The notes under the pieces are model-generated. The model did not search any database, had not been told where the DNA came from, and saw only the letters and a program-made list of their open reading frames with translations. The position numbers and the translations under genes are program-made. This document shows positions 27,363 through 36,576 of a stretch of DNA of 64,000 nucleotides, piece after piece. Location of the stretch: positions 62,001 to 126,000 of the forward strand of contig NZ_JALKII010000004.1 of NCBI RefSeq assembly GCF_023051175.1. The letters run 5' to 3'. Source of the DNA: Alcanivorax quisquiliarum. Its GTDB lineage: Bacteria; Pseudomonadota; Gammaproteobacteria; Pseudomonadales; Alcanivoracaceae. Each line of letters opens with the position of its first letter. Position 1 is the stretch's first letter.

Positions 27363-29405
27363 ATGTCGTACATGAATCGCACGCCTCGCAAAATCCTGGT
27401 TACCAGCGCCCTGCCTTATGCCAACGGCTCCATTCATCTGGGCCACATGCTCGAACACATCCAGACCGATATCTGGGTGCGCTTCCAGAAAATGCGTGGC
27501 GAACAATGCATCTATGTGTGCGCCGACGATGCCCACGGCACCGCCATCATGCTCAAGGCCGAACAGCTTGGCCTGCCGCCGGAAGAATATATCGAGCAGA
27601 TCAAGGCCGAGCATGAGCGCGACTTCGGTGGCTTTCTGATCGAGTACGATCAGTACCACAGCACACATAGTGCCGAGAACCGCGCCTTGTCGGAGCTGAT
27701 CTACCAGCGCAATCGCGATGCCGGCTATATCGTCGAAAAAGAGATCGTGCAACTTTACGATCCCGTCAAAGGCATGTTCCTGGCGGATCGTTTCGTGCGT
27801 GGCCGCTGCCCCAAATGTGATGCGGCGGATCAGTACGGTGATAACTGCGAAGCCTGCGGCGCCACTTATACACCCGCCGAATTGAAAGAACCGTATTCCA
27901 CTATCAGTGGCGCCGCGCCAGTGGAAAAACCCAACATCCAGCTGTTCTTTGACCTGCCGCAGTTCGAGGACATGTTGCGTGACTGGCTGGCCAGCGATGC
28001 GCTGCAAGGCAGCGTCGCCAACAAATTGCGCGAGTGGGTGGAAGCCGGCCTGCAACCCTGGGACATCAGCCGCGAAGCGCCCTACTTCGGTTTCGAGATT
28101 CCCGGCTGGCCGGGCAAGTTCTTCTATGTGTGGCTGGATGCCCCGGTGGGCTACATGGCGAGCTTCCAGCATTATTGCGAGCGCAAAGGTCTGGATTTCG
28201 ACGAGTTCTGGGGGCCGGAGAGCACGGCCGAGCTGCACCATTTCATCGGCAAGGACATCATCAACTTTCACGGCCTGTTCTGGCCGGCCATGCTGGAGGG
28301 CGCCGGTTTCCGCAAGCCCACGGCGCTGCATGTGCACGGTTTCGTCACCGTCAACGGCGCCAAGATGTCCAAATCACGCGGCACCTTCATCAAGGCCAGC
28401 ACCTACCTTGAGCACTTGCAGCCGGAATACCTGCGCTACTATTTCGCCGCCAAGCTCGGCAACGGAGTAGAGGATTTCGATCTCAATCTGGAAGATTTTG
28501 TGCAGCGGGTGAACGCCGACCTGATCGGCAAGGTGGTCAATATTGCCAGCCGCACCGCCAACTTCGTGCATAAAGCCGGCGGCACCCTTTCCAGCACGCT
28601 GGACAACGAAGCACTGGTGCGTGAAGTGCAGGCAGCCGCGCCGCGCATCGCCAGTTATTACGAGCAACTGGAATTCGGCAAGGCCATGCGCGACATCATG
28701 GCGCTGGCCGACAAGGCCAACCACTACATCCAGGAACAAGCGCCCTGGACACTGGCGAAACAGCCCGATCAAGCCCGGCGGGTGCTTGAAGTGTGCTCCT
28801 CGGCCGTCAATATCTTCCGGTTGCTGGCGCTGTATCTCAAGCCGGTACTGCCCACGCTGGCTGCCAAGACAGAAGCATTCCTGCGCGTACCCCCGCTCAC
28901 CTGGGCCGATGCCGACCAGCTGCTCGGCGAGCATCAGATCGAGCGCTTCAGCGCCATGATGAGCCGCATCGACAGCAGCCAGATCAATGCCATGCTGGAG
29001 GCTTCCAGGGAAGAAAAGGAAAAGGCGGAGCCGGCGCCGGCCGCCGCCGGCAACGAGCCTGCTACCGCTGCGGAAGAACACATCAGCATTGATGATTTCC
29101 TGAAAGTGGAGCTGCGTGTGGCCCGTATTCTCAAAGCCGCACACGTCGAGGGCGCCGACAAACTGCTGCAACTGACACTGGATGTTGGCAACGGCGAAAC
29201 CCGCAATGTATTCGCGGGCATCAAGGCAAAATACAGCCCCGAGCAACTGGAAGGCCGCCTGACCGTGCTGGTGGCCAACCTGGCGCCGCGCAAGATGAAG
29301 TTCGGCGTCTCCGAAGGCATGGTGCTGGCCGCCGGCCCGGGCGGCGAGGATATTTTCCTGCTCAGCCCGGACGACGGCGCTGAGCCGGGCATGGAGGTAC
29401 GCTGA
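27363..29405 (+). CDS. metG: Methionyl-tRNA synthetase
   Basis: 680 residues, full-length class I enzyme. The HIGH-type motif is SIHLGHM near the N-terminus, a zinc knuckle lies in [18 protein letters not shown], and the KMSKS loop is present exactly as KMSKSRGTF. The C-terminal EMAP/tRNA-binding domain begins about residue 575 ([15 protein letters not shown]). It charges both initiator and elongator tRNA-Met. ATGs at 27363 and 27372 are both possible. It ends three bases before the patatin-like gene. Confidence 0.96.
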   Translation: MSYMNRTPRKILVTSALPYANGSIHLGHMLEHIQTDIWVRFQKMRGEQCIYVCADDAHGTAIMLKAEQLGLPPEEYIEQIKAEHERDFGGFLIEYDQYHSTHSAENRALSELIYQRNRDAGYIVEKEIVQLYDPVKGMFLADRFVRGRCPKCDAADQYGDNCEACGATYTPAELKEPYSTISGAAPVEKPNIQLFFDLPQFEDMLRDWLASDALQGSVANKLREWVEAGLQPWDISREAPYFGFEIPGWPGKFFYVWLDAPVGYMASFQHYCERKGLDFDEFWGPESTAELHHFIGKDIINFHGLFWPAMLEGAGFRKPTALHVHGFVTVNGAKMSKSRGTFIKASTYLEHLQPEYLRYYFAAKLGNGVEDFDLNLEDFVQRVNADLIGKVVNIASRTANFVHKAGGTLSSTLDNEALVREVQAAAPRIASYYEQLEFGKAMRDIMALADKANHYIQEQAPWTLAKQPDQARRVLEVCSSAVNIFRLLALYLKPVLPTLAAKTEAFLRVPPLTWADADQLLGEHQIERFSAMMSRIDSSQINAMLEASREEKEKAEPAPAAAGNEPATAAEEHISIDDFLKVELRVARILKAAHVEGADKLLQLTLDVGNGETRNVFAGIKAKYSPEQLEGRLTVLVANLAPRKMKFGVSEGMVLAAGPGGEDIFLLSPDDGAEPGMEVR

Positions 29406-29408
29406 CAC

Positions 29409-30470
29409 ATGGCGCGCGCTCCCGCGCTACGGCTCATCGCCGGCCCCGGCGCCCGCGCCCGGCTGGAGCGCGATGGCCTGCAAGCGGACGATATCCGCGT
29501 CATGGCCGGAGCCAGCGGCGGCCCCAAGTGGCTTGCGCTGGCGCGCCTGGATGAGTATCTGTTCGGTGAATTTTTTGCCGGCCCCCGTGAAACGCCGCTG
29601 CATCTGATCGGTTCCTCTTCCGGCGCCTGGCGCTTTGCCTGCTTCGCGCAGGCCGATCCGGCCGCCGCCTCACGGCGTTTTGCCGAGGGCTACCAGCAAA
29701 TCTGCTTTCGGCCCGGCATGAGTTTTGACGAGATCACCCGCCACACCCACACCCTGCTGGATGTGGTATTGCCCGACGCTGCCGCGTGCCAGCAGGTGCT
29801 GGCCAACCCGCATATCAAACTCAATCTGATTGCCACGCGGGCCAGGGGGCTCAACGCTGCCCGCGCTCGCGCCTTGCAGGCTGCCGGGCTGGGCCTGACG
29901 GCACTGGCCAATGCGATACACCGGCGCGCCCTCGGCGGATTCTTCGAGCGCGTGCTGTTTCATGCCGCCAGCCATCAGCCGCCGTTTTATCAGCTCAATG
30001 ATCTGCCCACCCGCCGCGTGGCGCTGGCCGAAAACAATGTGCGCCAGGCTATTCTTGCCTCCGGTGCCATCCCGCTGGTGCTCAGTGGCATCCCGGATAT
30101 TCCCGGTGCCGGCCCCGGCATGTATTACGATGGCGGCGTGACGGATTATCACTTCGACATTCCGTTCAGCCAGGACGGGCTGGTGCTCTATCCGCATTTT
30201 TATCCCACCATCACGCCCGGCTGGTTCGACAAGGCACTCAAGTGGCGCCGTGGTAATCCACGGCATTACGACAACGTGGTGATCCTCTGCCCCACCGACG
30301 AATGGGTCGCGGCACTACCGGGTGGCCGCATCCCCGATCGTCGCGATTTCACGCGGTTGCCCGATGCCCAACGCATCCGCGACTGGGGCGAGGCGATCAA
30401 ACGCTCGGAGATGCTGGTGGAGGATTTCCAGCGGCTGCAACAGGGTGACTTGTCCGCCCTGCGCCGGTGA
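29409..30470 (+). CDS. Patatin-like phospholipase family protein
   Basis: 353 residues. The patatin Ser-Asp dyad is visible: an oxyanion-type glycine run GASGGPKW, nucleophile Ser in GSSSGAW (GxSxG) and the acidic DGG triplet in YYDGGVTDYH. No signal peptide. It probably acts as an intracellular lipid acyl hydrolase. It directly follows metG (three-base gap) and is followed by a strong terminator, so metG and this gene are likely co-transcribed. Confidence 0.85.
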   Translation: MARAPALRLIAGPGARARLERDGLQADDIRVMAGASGGPKWLALARLDEYLFGEFFAGPRETPLHLIGSSSGAWRFACFAQADPAAASRRFAEGYQQICFRPGMSFDEITRHTHTLLDVVLPDAAACQQVLANPHIKLNLIATRARGLNAARARALQAAGLGLTALANAIHRRALGGFFERVLFHAASHQPPFYQLNDLPTRRVALAENNVRQAILASGAIPLVLSGIPDIPGAGPGMYYDGGVTDYHFDIPFSQDGLVLYPHFYPTITPGWFDKALKWRRGNPRHYDNVVILCPTDEWVAALPGGRIPDRRDFTRLPDAQRIRDWGEAIKRSEMLVEDFQRLQQGDLSALRR

Positions 30471-30491
30471 ACACGCCCGCGTAACAGCTGT

Positions 30492-30530
30492 CGCTCAAAT
30501 GGTTAAATAACAACCACTTGAGCGCTTTTT
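30492..30530 (+). terminator. Rho-independent terminator of metG-patatin unit
   Basis: A 13-bp stem (CGCTCAAATGGTT / AACCACTTGAGCG, one mismatch) with a 7-nt AT-rich loop, followed by CTTTTT. Confidence 0.85.
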
Positions 30531-30630
30531 ATGCTTGAAAATCCTGTTCTCGCCCTCATATCTGATATTGCTGGCGGCCGTCTCTCCAGAGCGCGTCGTG
30601 CCATTGCCAAAAGCAATCGCACCCATACCA

Positions 30631-30651
30631 GCTATCCATTATACATATAGC
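30631..30651 (+). promoter_or_regulatory. Palindrome in the ahpC promoter region
   Basis: GCTAT-N11-ATAGC overlaps a TATACA hexamer (-10-like), about 57-77 bp upstream of ahpC. ATAG/CTAT half-sites recall OxyR operators, but the spacing (11 instead of 7) does not fit the classic consensus, so the regulator is uncertain. Confidence 0.35.
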
Positions 30652-30707
30652 CCTCAAGGCCGTATTCTTACCCTCGTCACGATGACAATTCTTCGAAGGA
30701 GCAAGAC

Positions 30708-31271
30708 ATGTCAGTTATCAATACTCAGATCAAGCCGTTCAAGGCGCAAGCATTCAAAAACGGTGAATTCATCGAAGTCACAGAAGCCGACCTGAAAGGC
30801 AAGTGGGCAGTATTCTTCTTCTATCCTGCCGACTTCACCTTCGTCTGCCCCACCGAACTGGGCGACGTGGCCGACTACTACGACGAATTCCAGAAGCTGG
30901 GCGTGGAAATCTATTCGGTATCCACCGACACCCACTTTACACACAAAGCATGGCACGACGCGTCCGAGACCATCGGCAAGATCAAGTATCCGATGCTCGG
31001 CGACCCGACCCTGCAAATCAGCCGCAACTTTGAAGTGCTGCGTGAAGATCAGGGCCTGGCCAACCGCGGTACGTTCATCGTGGATCCGGACGGCATTATC
31101 CAAGCCGTTGAAATCACTGCCGAAGGTATCGGCCGTGATGCGCAAGATCTGTTGCGCAAAGTGAAAGCTGCTCAGTACGTAGCGGCCCACCCGGGTGAAG
31201 TGTGCCCGGCCAAGTGGAAAGAAGGTGAAGCGACTCTGGCTCCGTCCCTGGACCTGGTCGGCAAGATCTAA
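30708..31271 (+). CDS. ahpC: Alkyl hydroperoxide reductase subunit C (peroxiredoxin)
   Basis: 187 residues, a typical 2-Cys peroxiredoxin. The peroxidatic Cys47 is in FTFVCPTE and the resolving Cys166 in GEVCPAKW, which matches the length and positions of E. coli AhpC. It reduces H2O2 and organic hydroperoxides in the cytosol and is recycled by AhpF, encoded downstream. AAGGAG precedes the ATG. Its promoter region is AT-richer and carries a palindrome. A GC-rich hairpin separates it from ahpF, so ahpC is probably expressed above ahpF. Confidence 0.97.
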   Translation: MSVINTQIKPFKAQAFKNGEFIEVTEADLKGKWAVFFFYPADFTFVCPTELGDVADYYDEFQKLGVEIYSVSTDTHFTHKAWHDASETIGKIKYPMLGDPTLQISRNFEVLREDQGLANRGTFIVDPDGIIQAVEITAEGIGRDAQDLLRKVKAAQYVAAHPGEVCPAKWKEGEATLAPSLDLVGKI

Positions 31272-31295
31272 GCCCGCTGAACTGAGCGTGAACAC

Positions 31296-31320
31296 TGCCC
31301 GGGCCACTCTGGCCCGGGCA
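31296..31320 (+). other. ahpC-ahpF intercistronic hairpin
   Basis: A perfect 10-bp GC stem (TGCCCGGGCC / GGCCCGGGCA) with a 5-nt loop and no U-run. It is likely an RNA stabiliser or partial attenuator that sets the AhpC:AhpF ratio rather than a full terminator. Confidence 0.6.
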
Positions 31321-31366
31321 CTTCAAAGAATACCCCGAATATCAATTGCTCACGGAGAACGCCAGC

Positions 31367-32935
31367 ATGTTGGACGCCAACCTCAAGACTCAACTTCAGA
31401 CGTACATGGAACGCATCAGCCGGCCGTTCGAGGTTGTCGCGTCCCTTGATGATGGCGACAAATCCAGGGAGTTGCTGGAGCTGCTGCGCGAAATCCAGAG
31501 CATGTCTGACAAGATCAGCCTGCGTGAAGATGGCACCGACGCGCGCAAGCCGTCGTTCAGCCTGAATCCCGTTGGTGGCGATGTCAGCCTGACCTTTGCC
31601 GGCATCCCCATGGGCCACGAATTCACCTCGCTGGTGCTGGCGCTGCTGCAAGTGGGTGGTCACCCGCCGAAAGCCAGCGACGAAGTGATCGAGCAGGTGA
31701 AAGCACTGGAAGGTGACTTTCAGTTTGAAACCTATTTTTCATTGTCCTGCCAGAACTGCCCGGATGTGGTCCAGGCACTGAACCTGATGGCAGTACTGAA
31801 CCCGAATATCAAACACGTGGCGATCGACGGCGCGCTGTTCCAGGCGGAAGTCGAAGAACGTCAGGTGATGTCTGTACCGAGCGTGTTTCTCAATGGCGAG
31901 CCGTTCGGCCAGGGCCGCATGGGCATAGAAGAAATCGTCGCCAAACTGGACACCGGCGCCGCGACCCGCGATGCGGAAAAGATGAGCGAAAAAGAAGCGT
32001 TTGACGTACTCGTTATCGGCGGCGGCCCTGCCGGTGCCGCCAGCGCCATCTACGCAGCGCGTAAAGGCATCCGCACCGGTGTCGCTGCTGAACGCTTTGG
32101 CGGCCAGGTACTGGATACCATGGCCATCGAGAACTTCATCTCGGTGAAAGCCACCGAAGGCCCGAAACTGGCCACGGCATTGGAAGAACACGTCCGCGAT
32201 TACGATGTAGACATCATGAACCTGCAACGGGCCGAGCAACTGATCCCCGGCGAAAACGGCGCGCTGCACGAGGTGAAATTTGCCTCCGGTGCAAGCCTCA
32301 AGTCGAAAACGCTGGTGCTGGCCACCGGCGCGCGCTGGCGCGAAGTCAACGTGCCCGGCGAGCAGGAATATCGTGGCCGCGGCGTGGCCTACTGCCCGCA
32401 CTGTGATGGCCCGTTGTTCAAGGGCAAGCGCGTGGCGGTCATCGGCGGAGGAAACTCCGGTGTCGAGGCAGCCATTGATCTGGCCGGCATCGTCGAGCAT
32501 GTCACGCTGCTGGAATTTGACAGCCAGCTGCGCGCCGATCAGGTATTGCAGAAGAAGTTGCACAGCCTGTCGAACGTGGATGTGCTGGTCAGCGCTCAGA
32601 CCACCGAGATCACTGGCGACGGCAGCCGTGTCAACGGGCTGGTGTACAAGGACCGCAACAGTGGTGAAGAACACCGTGTGGAGCTGGCGGGTGTGTTCGT
32701 GCAGATCGGCCTGGTGCCCAACACCGACTGGCTGAAAGGCACGGTGGAGCTGTCTCGCTTCGGCGAAATTGTCACCGATGCCCGCGGCGAAACCTCGATT
32801 CCCGGCATTTTTGCAGCTGGCGACGTGACCACGGTGCCCTACAAGCAGATTGTCATCGCCCTCGGCGAAGGTGCCAAGGCAGCGTTGAGCGCCTTTGACC
32901 ACCTGATCCGCAGCTCGGTGGACGCTGCCGCCTGA
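31367..32935 (+). CDS. ahpF: Alkyl hydroperoxide reductase subunit F
   Basis: 522 residues, the usual length. The tandem thioredoxin-fold N-terminal domain has Cys128/Cys131 in SCQNCPD. The thioredoxin-reductase-like body has an FAD motif ([12 protein letters not shown]), an NADH motif ([12 protein letters not shown]) and the redox pair Cys343/Cys346 in AYCPHCDG. It passes NADH electrons to AhpC. The ATG at 31367 (MLDANLKT) has GGAG at good spacing. Confidence 0.97.
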   Translation: MLDANLKTQLQTYMERISRPFEVVASLDDGDKSRELLELLREIQSMSDKISLREDGTDARKPSFSLNPVGGDVSLTFAGIPMGHEFTSLVLALLQVGGHPPKASDEVIEQVKALEGDFQFETYFSLSCQNCPDVVQALNLMAVLNPNIKHVAIDGALFQAEVEERQVMSVPSVFLNGEPFGQGRMGIEEIVAKLDTGAATRDAEKMSEKEAFDVLVIGGGPAGAASAIYAARKGIRTGVAAERFGGQVLDTMAIENFISVKATEGPKLATALEEHVRDYDVDIMNLQRAEQLIPGENGALHEVKFASGASLKSKTLVLATGARWREVNVPGEQEYRGRGVAYCPHCDGPLFKGKRVAVIGGGNSGVEAAIDLAGIVEHVTLLEFDSQLRADQVLQKKLHSLSNVDVLVSAQTTEITGDGSRVNGLVYKDRNSGEEHRVELAGVFVQIGLVPNTDWLKGTVELSRFGEIVTDARGETSIPGIFAAGDVTTVPYKQIVIALGEGAKAALSAFDHLIRSSVDAAA

Positions 32936-32955
32936 TCTACAAAGCGAAACCGGAC

Positions 32956-32990
32956 AACCACCCCGCGTCTCTGACCGGGGTGGTTTTTTT
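32956..32990 (+). terminator. Rho-independent terminator of ahpCF
   Basis: A 9-bp stem (AACCACCCC / GGGGTGGTT) with a 12-nt loop, followed by five to seven T. Confidence 0.9.
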
Positions 32991-33078
32991 ATGCTGTATC
33001 ACACTCCTGCCGCCGTAGCGGAACTTGCGCCGCCCCTTCTGTCACATTTGTTACAGGCATTCAAAGCGCTGCTTTTTT

Positions 33079-33146
33079 TCGCGACGCTCTCGCGACAACT
33101 ATCGCGACCAGTATCGCGGCACCCTCACGGCGCTCTCATCTCGCGA
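33079..33146 (+). repeat. Phased TCGCGA motifs upstream of the DJ-1/PfpI gene
   Basis: TCGCGA(C) occurs at 33079, 33090, 33102 and (as TCGCGG) 33114, then again at 33141. The first four are 11-12 bp apart, close to one helical turn. The block sits 16-83 bp upstream of the start codon. It could be an operator cluster or a microsatellite-like array. Confidence 0.55.
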
Positions 33147-33161
33147 CACAGGAGGACAGAT

Positions 33162-33704
33162 ATGGCCACCCCCTCACTCAACGGCAAACGCGTCGCCATG
33201 CTGGTCATGAACGGCTTTGAACAAATCGAACTGACCAGCCCGAAAGAGGCGCTGGAAAAAGCTGGCGCCCGCGCCGACATCATTGCCGACCAGCCCGGCA
33301 CCGTCACCGGCTGGCACCATACCGACCGCGGCGACACATTTTCGGTGGACAACACCTTCGACAAGATACAAGTGGATGAATACGACGCCGTGGTGCTGCC
33401 CGGCGGCGTCATCAATGCCGACGCCATCCGCATGGATGATGCCGCCAGAACGTTCATCCAGGCAGCCGTCGGCGCCGGCAAACCGATTGCCGTGATCTGC
33501 CACGGCCCCTGGCTGCTGATCTCGGCCGGTGTAGTGGCCGGCAAGCAGATGACCAGCTTCCCCTCGCTGAAAGATGATCTGGAGAACGCCGGCGCACACT
33601 GGCGCGACGAGGCTGTAGTTCGCGACGGCAACCTTATCAGTAGCCGCAAGCCGGACGATTTGCCGGCTTTCAATCAGGCGTTGATCGAGGCCCTGGCTGG
33701 ATAA
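33162..33704 (+). CDS. DJ-1/PfpI family protein (YhbO-like)
   Basis: 180 residues. The family nucleophile Cys is in AVICHGPWLLISAG, with Glu in NGFEQIELTSP and LPGG nearby, matching PfpI/YhbO-type enzymes. These are proposed glyoxalase III or protein/nucleotide deglycases and stress proteins. GGAGG lies just upstream. With ahpCF preceding, it adds to a stress-defence neighbourhood, but the strong ahpCF terminator makes it a separate unit. Confidence 0.9.
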   Translation: MATPSLNGKRVAMLVMNGFEQIELTSPKEALEKAGARADIIADQPGTVTGWHHTDRGDTFSVDNTFDKIQVDEYDAVVLPGGVINADAIRMDDAARTFIQAAVGAGKPIAVICHGPWLLISAGVVAGKQMTSFPSLKDDLENAGAHWRDEAVVRDGNLISSRKPDDLPAFNQALIEALAG

Positions 33705-34087
33705 TATCACTTCAATATCAATCAATTGTTAGTCAGCGGCTTAACCCCTTCACGCCTTGACACACTGCTGACACGCCGCTAACTTCCCCGCTCTGCCGCG
33801 CCTGGTGTGGCTGCCGGCAGGGCCGGCGCCGCATGAAGAACATCAACGAGGCGAAGCGTTTCGAGGCGGCAAGATAAAAACAGAAAACCAGTTAAAAGAA
33901 GAATAAAAAAAGTGGCAGCAAGACAACGGGCATCGTCGGGCAAAGCACCAGCTCGCCTCAACAGCCCGAGCACCACAGCAACAGGCCCGCTCCCTGCAGG
34001 GCGCAATAGCTGGCCGGCACCGCCATGCCGTACTGACAACGATTCAATACAAAGCACCACCGAACCGCTTCGGTTCTTTTTTAAATT
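33705..34087. other. Gene-free stretch ending in a hairpin
   Basis: About 380 bp with no supported gene. The only sizeable frame, on the minus strand at 33779-34105, has a possible hydrophobic segment but no start context or recognisable family. The stretch contains poly-purine runs and ends in the hairpin at 34062-34082. Confidence 0.4.
34062..34082 (+). terminator. Terminator-like hairpin upstream of the lipoprotein gene
   Basis: A GAACCG / CGGTTC stem with loop CTT followed by six T. With no gene close upstream on this strand, it may end a small transcript or act as an attenuator in the leader of the lipoprotein gene. Confidence 0.55.
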
Positions 34088-34150
34088 AAACCTTTTGAAA
34101 AGCAAACTTTTTAAAACCAGAACTTCTGGAAGTTAAACTTTTGGGGAAGA
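34088..34150 (+). repeat. Four imperfect 16-bp repeats forming the lipoprotein-gene leader
   Basis: Units start at 34088 (AAACCTTTTG), 34104 (AAACTTTTTA), 34120 (GAACTTCTGG) and 34135 (AAACTTTTGG), spaced 16, 16 and 15 bp. The last unit runs into the GGGGAAGAT ribosome site of the next gene. The array is far more AT-rich than the genome. Confidence 0.7.
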
Positions 34151-34151
34151 T

Positions 34152-34727
34152 ATGCGCCATTTCAATCTGGTTGTATTAACAGCCGTCGCCGTTGCCTGGC
34201 TTTCCGGCTGCACCACCCTGCATCGTTCCGATGAAATCCGCCTGCGTGAATTACGCGCTGTCGGCATTTCCGAAACAGAAGTGCAGGTGAAACACCCCGG
34301 CGTAGCGGCTGGCCTGAACCTGCTGCCCGGCTTCGGAAACTTCTATCTCGGGGCTGGCACCAACGAAGGTTCCCAGTGGGCTTATGGCTTTCTGAACCTG
34401 CTGTTCTGGCCGGTATCCATTGTCTGGGCCGCACCTGCGGCGGCCATTGATGCAGGCACTATCAACAAGAAGGAAACTGCGTTTTACTACACCTACGACC
34501 CGACCGGCATTCGCGAGCTGGCGCAACGGGAAGCCGCCTTGGCGAGCGCGATGGCGGAACGCGAAACAGCAGCGCCCCCGACCACTGCGCCCTTTGATGC
34601 CTACGCGCCCACCGACGACACCCTGACGCCCGAGGATAGCGCGGCTACACCTGACGACATCCTCGCACCCGCCGCCAATGAATCTGCACACGAAACGACT
34701 GCCGATACCGCCGCCCTGCTCAATTGA
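34152..34727 (+). CDS. Putative lipoprotein
   Basis: 191 residues. A lipoprotein signal peptide with lipobox LSGC gives Cys20 as the lipidation site. Mid-protein there is a hydrophobic stretch (residues about 77-97, FLNLLFWPVSIVWAAPAAAI) that may be membrane-inserted. The C-terminal ~60 residues are acidic and rich in Ala, Thr and Pro, probably disordered. I recognise no characterised family. The leader is built from 16-bp repeats. It is followed by a 12-bp-stem hairpin at 34789-34817. Confidence 0.75.
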   Translation: MRHFNLVVLTAVAVAWLSGCTTLHRSDEIRLRELRAVGISETEVQVKHPGVAAGLNLLPGFGNFYLGAGTNEGSQWAYGFLNLLFWPVSIVWAAPAAAIDAGTINKKETAFYYTYDPTGIRELAQREAALASAMAERETAAPPTTAPFDAYAPTDDTLTPEDSAATPDDILAPAANESAHETTADTAALLN

Positions 34728-34788
34728 ATCGGCAGGGCGACACAACCGGGCAAACAAGAAAAAACACCGCTCGCGGTTGTGACAGGCT

Positions 34789-34817
34789 CCTGTTGCCGGC
34801 ACCTCGCCGGCAACAGG
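34789..34817 (+). terminator. GC-rich hairpin after the lipoprotein gene
   Basis: A perfect 12-bp stem (CCTGTTGCCGGC / GCCGGCAACAGG) with a 5-nt loop about 60 bp beyond the stop, without a U-run. It lies between two convergent genes. Confidence 0.45.
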
Positions 34818-34951
34818 CAAGCCCGCCAGCGCATAGACGAACGACAAGCTGAGAGCTGGGCAGACCCAGGCCTTACCACAGGTGCCAAGCAGGACCAGCT
34901 TGTGCTCTTACGAAAGTGTCACACATCTAAGCCCTGCTACAGCGAGTCCCT

Positions 34952-35866
34952 CTAACGCAAGCTCTCTAAAAATGCCAACTCCTTGCTAATTACCTCGCTG
35001 AAAAAAGGTTCGAAGTATGGTTCGAAATGATTGGCCTCAACTGTCTGCACAAGGACGTGGTGATTGTTCACTTTGCGAATAGCGGCCTCGACAAAGGGGG
35101 CGACAGTATCATTGGTGGCGCCTAGCAGTAAGGTGGGGACCCGAATGTCTTTCAGGCGCCGGAATGGGCGATATGGCCCCATCGTCATGAGTGAGCGGGC
35201 CGCGACACGGTTATCGTACTTGCGTCCGAGGCTGCGCTCGGCCAGCTGCAACGCCATCTGAGCGCTGTCCCTGTCCATCGACGAAAAAGCGCCAGGCTCG
35301 CTGACAACGGGTATATAGACCGGATGACCGGGCTTGATCAAATCCACCAGGCTATAAAATGCGAACCGTAACAACCGTCGCAGAGGCACAGCCCGCACCG
35401 CCGCCGTGCCATCCAGCATCGGGACCTGTGCAATCACTCCAGCCAGCTCCGGGTGGTCCGCCGCCAGCTCAACCGCATGGCCGCCACCGAGCGAAGAGCC
35501 CCAGACTACGATCCTGGCGGGATCAACAGCAGGATGAGCCTTGAGGAACGCCAACGCTGCATCAGCGTCTCGCATCCGTTGTCGTACCGAAATAGCCTGC
35601 CGCGGCAACCCGGCACTATCACCCCAGCCGCGGTAGTCAAAAGTCATAACCAGGTACCCGGCCCGCGTGAATTCCTCGTAGAACGGCACAGTCAGCGCGT
35701 TCTGGATACCACCCCACCCATGCACCATGAGAATGGCCGGCTTGGCTTCCCCGCTATCGTCTGCGGGTTGATGCAGAGTGGCCGCACACCAGACACCGTC
35801 AGAATAGAACCCCACCCGCTCGCTACGGCACGTAAGATCGTCAGGGCCATGTCTGAGTTTTTCCAT
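34952..35866 (-). CDS. Alpha/beta hydrolase (YcjY/dienelactone-hydrolase-like)
   Basis: 304 residues. The alpha/beta hydrolase fold has MVHGWGG near the oxyanion hole, nucleophile Ser in WGSSLGGGHA, Asp in LGATNDTVAP and His in VEANHFEPY. The start at 35866 (MEKLRHG) has GGGAGC six bases upstream; the frame runs on into the neighbour's control region and is rejected there. It is divergent from a TetR regulator with two matching palindromes between them, so it is probably that regulator's main target. Confidence 0.88.
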   Translation of the reverse strand: MEKLRHGPDDLTCRSERVGFYSDGVWCAATLHQPADDSGEAKPAILMVHGWGGIQNALTVPFYEEFTRAGYLVMTFDYRGWGDSAGLPRQAISVRQRMRDADAALAFLKAHPAVDPARIVVWGSSLGGGHAVELAADHPELAGVIAQVPMLDGTAAVRAVPLRRLLRFAFYSLVDLIKPGHPVYIPVVSEPGAFSSMDRDSAQMALQLAERSLGRKYDNRVAARSLMTMGPYRPFRRLKDIRVPTLLLGATNDTVAPFVEAAIRKVNNHHVLVQTVEANHFEPYFEPFFSEVISKELAFLESLR

Positions 35867-35888
35867 GAAGCAGCTCCCGAGGTAAAAT

Positions 35889-35911
35889 GTTCTTGCACGG
35901 CATTCAAGAAC
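35889..35911 (+). promoter_or_regulatory. TetR operator 1
   Basis: GTTCTTG-N9-CAAGAAC is a perfect 7-bp inverted repeat in the divergent intergenic region. Its centre (GCATT) is shared with operator 2. Confidence 0.7.
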
Positions 35912-35923
35912 CAATGCTATCAC

Positions 35924-35942
35924 TCTTGTATGCCATTCAAGA
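35924..35942 (+). promoter_or_regulatory. TetR operator 2
   Basis: TCTTG-N9-CAAGA has the same arms and the same CCATT centre as operator 1. The centres are 33 bp apart, about three helical turns, so two dimers would bind the same DNA face. Confidence 0.7.
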
Positions 35943-35972
35943 TTGACCTGAGTGACTTCAGGAGCAGGCAGC

Positions 35973-36524
35973 ATGGCGAAAAACAAGCGCGACATTGATC
36001 TGGACGTGAAGAGAAAGGAGCTGGAACAGGCGGCGGCCCGCTTGTTCATGGCCCGTGGGTACGACGCCACGTCCATGGGCAGCATTGCAAAGGAACTGGG
36101 CGTTACTGCCAACACTCTCTACTGGTACTACGCCAGCAAAGACGAACTTCTGGTTGGCGTCCTTAACCGCCTGCTCTCGGACAGCCTGGAAAAACTCCCG
36201 GCAATGATGGAATTGTCCCTTCGAGACCAGATCGATTGGACGCTACGAGAACTGGAAAAAAGCCGCCCACTGGTGAATACAGTACACGGGAAATTGGGCG
36301 AGTCTGCGGCAATTCGTGATTGGCACGACCGATTTCACAGCCTTCTGGAATCTGCAGTGGCCCACACCCTGAAAGCGAAAGGCATCCGTGGAGAGCGGGC
36401 CAGAATGCTGGCTACGGTGGCGATTTTTCTGGTGGAAGGGCTTCTGGCGCACCCGCACACCGAAACGCAGCGCGACGACATTCTAGCGTGGTTTTCGCAA
36501 AACTCAGCGGCGGATCCGGCCTGA
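35973..36524 (+). CDS. TetR/AcrR-family regulator
   Basis: 183 residues. The N-terminal helix-turn-helix is typical (ARLFMARGYDATSMGSIAKE, then GVTANTLYWYYASKDELL), and the ligand-binding helical domain is unrelated to named members. AGGAG precedes the ATG. It lies divergent from the alpha/beta hydrolase with two near-identical palindromes between. It probably represses both genes and releases DNA on binding a hydrolase substrate or a lipid-like ligand. Confidence 0.9.
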   Translation: MAKNKRDIDLDVKRKELEQAAARLFMARGYDATSMGSIAKELGVTANTLYWYYASKDELLVGVLNRLLSDSLEKLPAMMELSLRDQIDWTLRELEKSRPLVNTVHGKLGESAAIRDWHDRFHSLLESAVAHTLKAKGIRGERARMLATVAIFLVEGLLAHPHTETQRDDILAWFSQNSAADPA

Positions 36525-36537
36525 CCCCATACGCACT

Positions 36538-36576
36538 CTACATCGCTGCTCTACATCGCCGCCCTACATCGCCCTT
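36538..36576 (+). repeat. 13-bp triplication after the TetR gene
   Basis: CTACATCGC occurs at 36538, 36551 and 36564, exactly 13 bp apart, beginning 14 bp after the stop codon. The four spacer bases vary. Confidence 0.85.

Noticed and set aside
28374-29408. Long open frame antisense to metG (and similar ones antisense to argG, ahpF and the amidase)
   Set aside because: They mirror strongly conserved genes on the other strand, as expected in GC-rich DNA, and match no family.
30631-30651. Calling a confident OxyR site upstream of ahpC
   Set aside because: ATAG/CTAT half-sites are present but spaced 11 instead of 7; kept only as a low-confidence palindrome.
33779-34105. 108-codon minus-strand frame with a hydrophobic stretch
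   Set aside because: No ribosome site, no recognisable family, overlaps a terminator-like hairpin and repeat leader; composition looks like read-through of an intergenic stretch.
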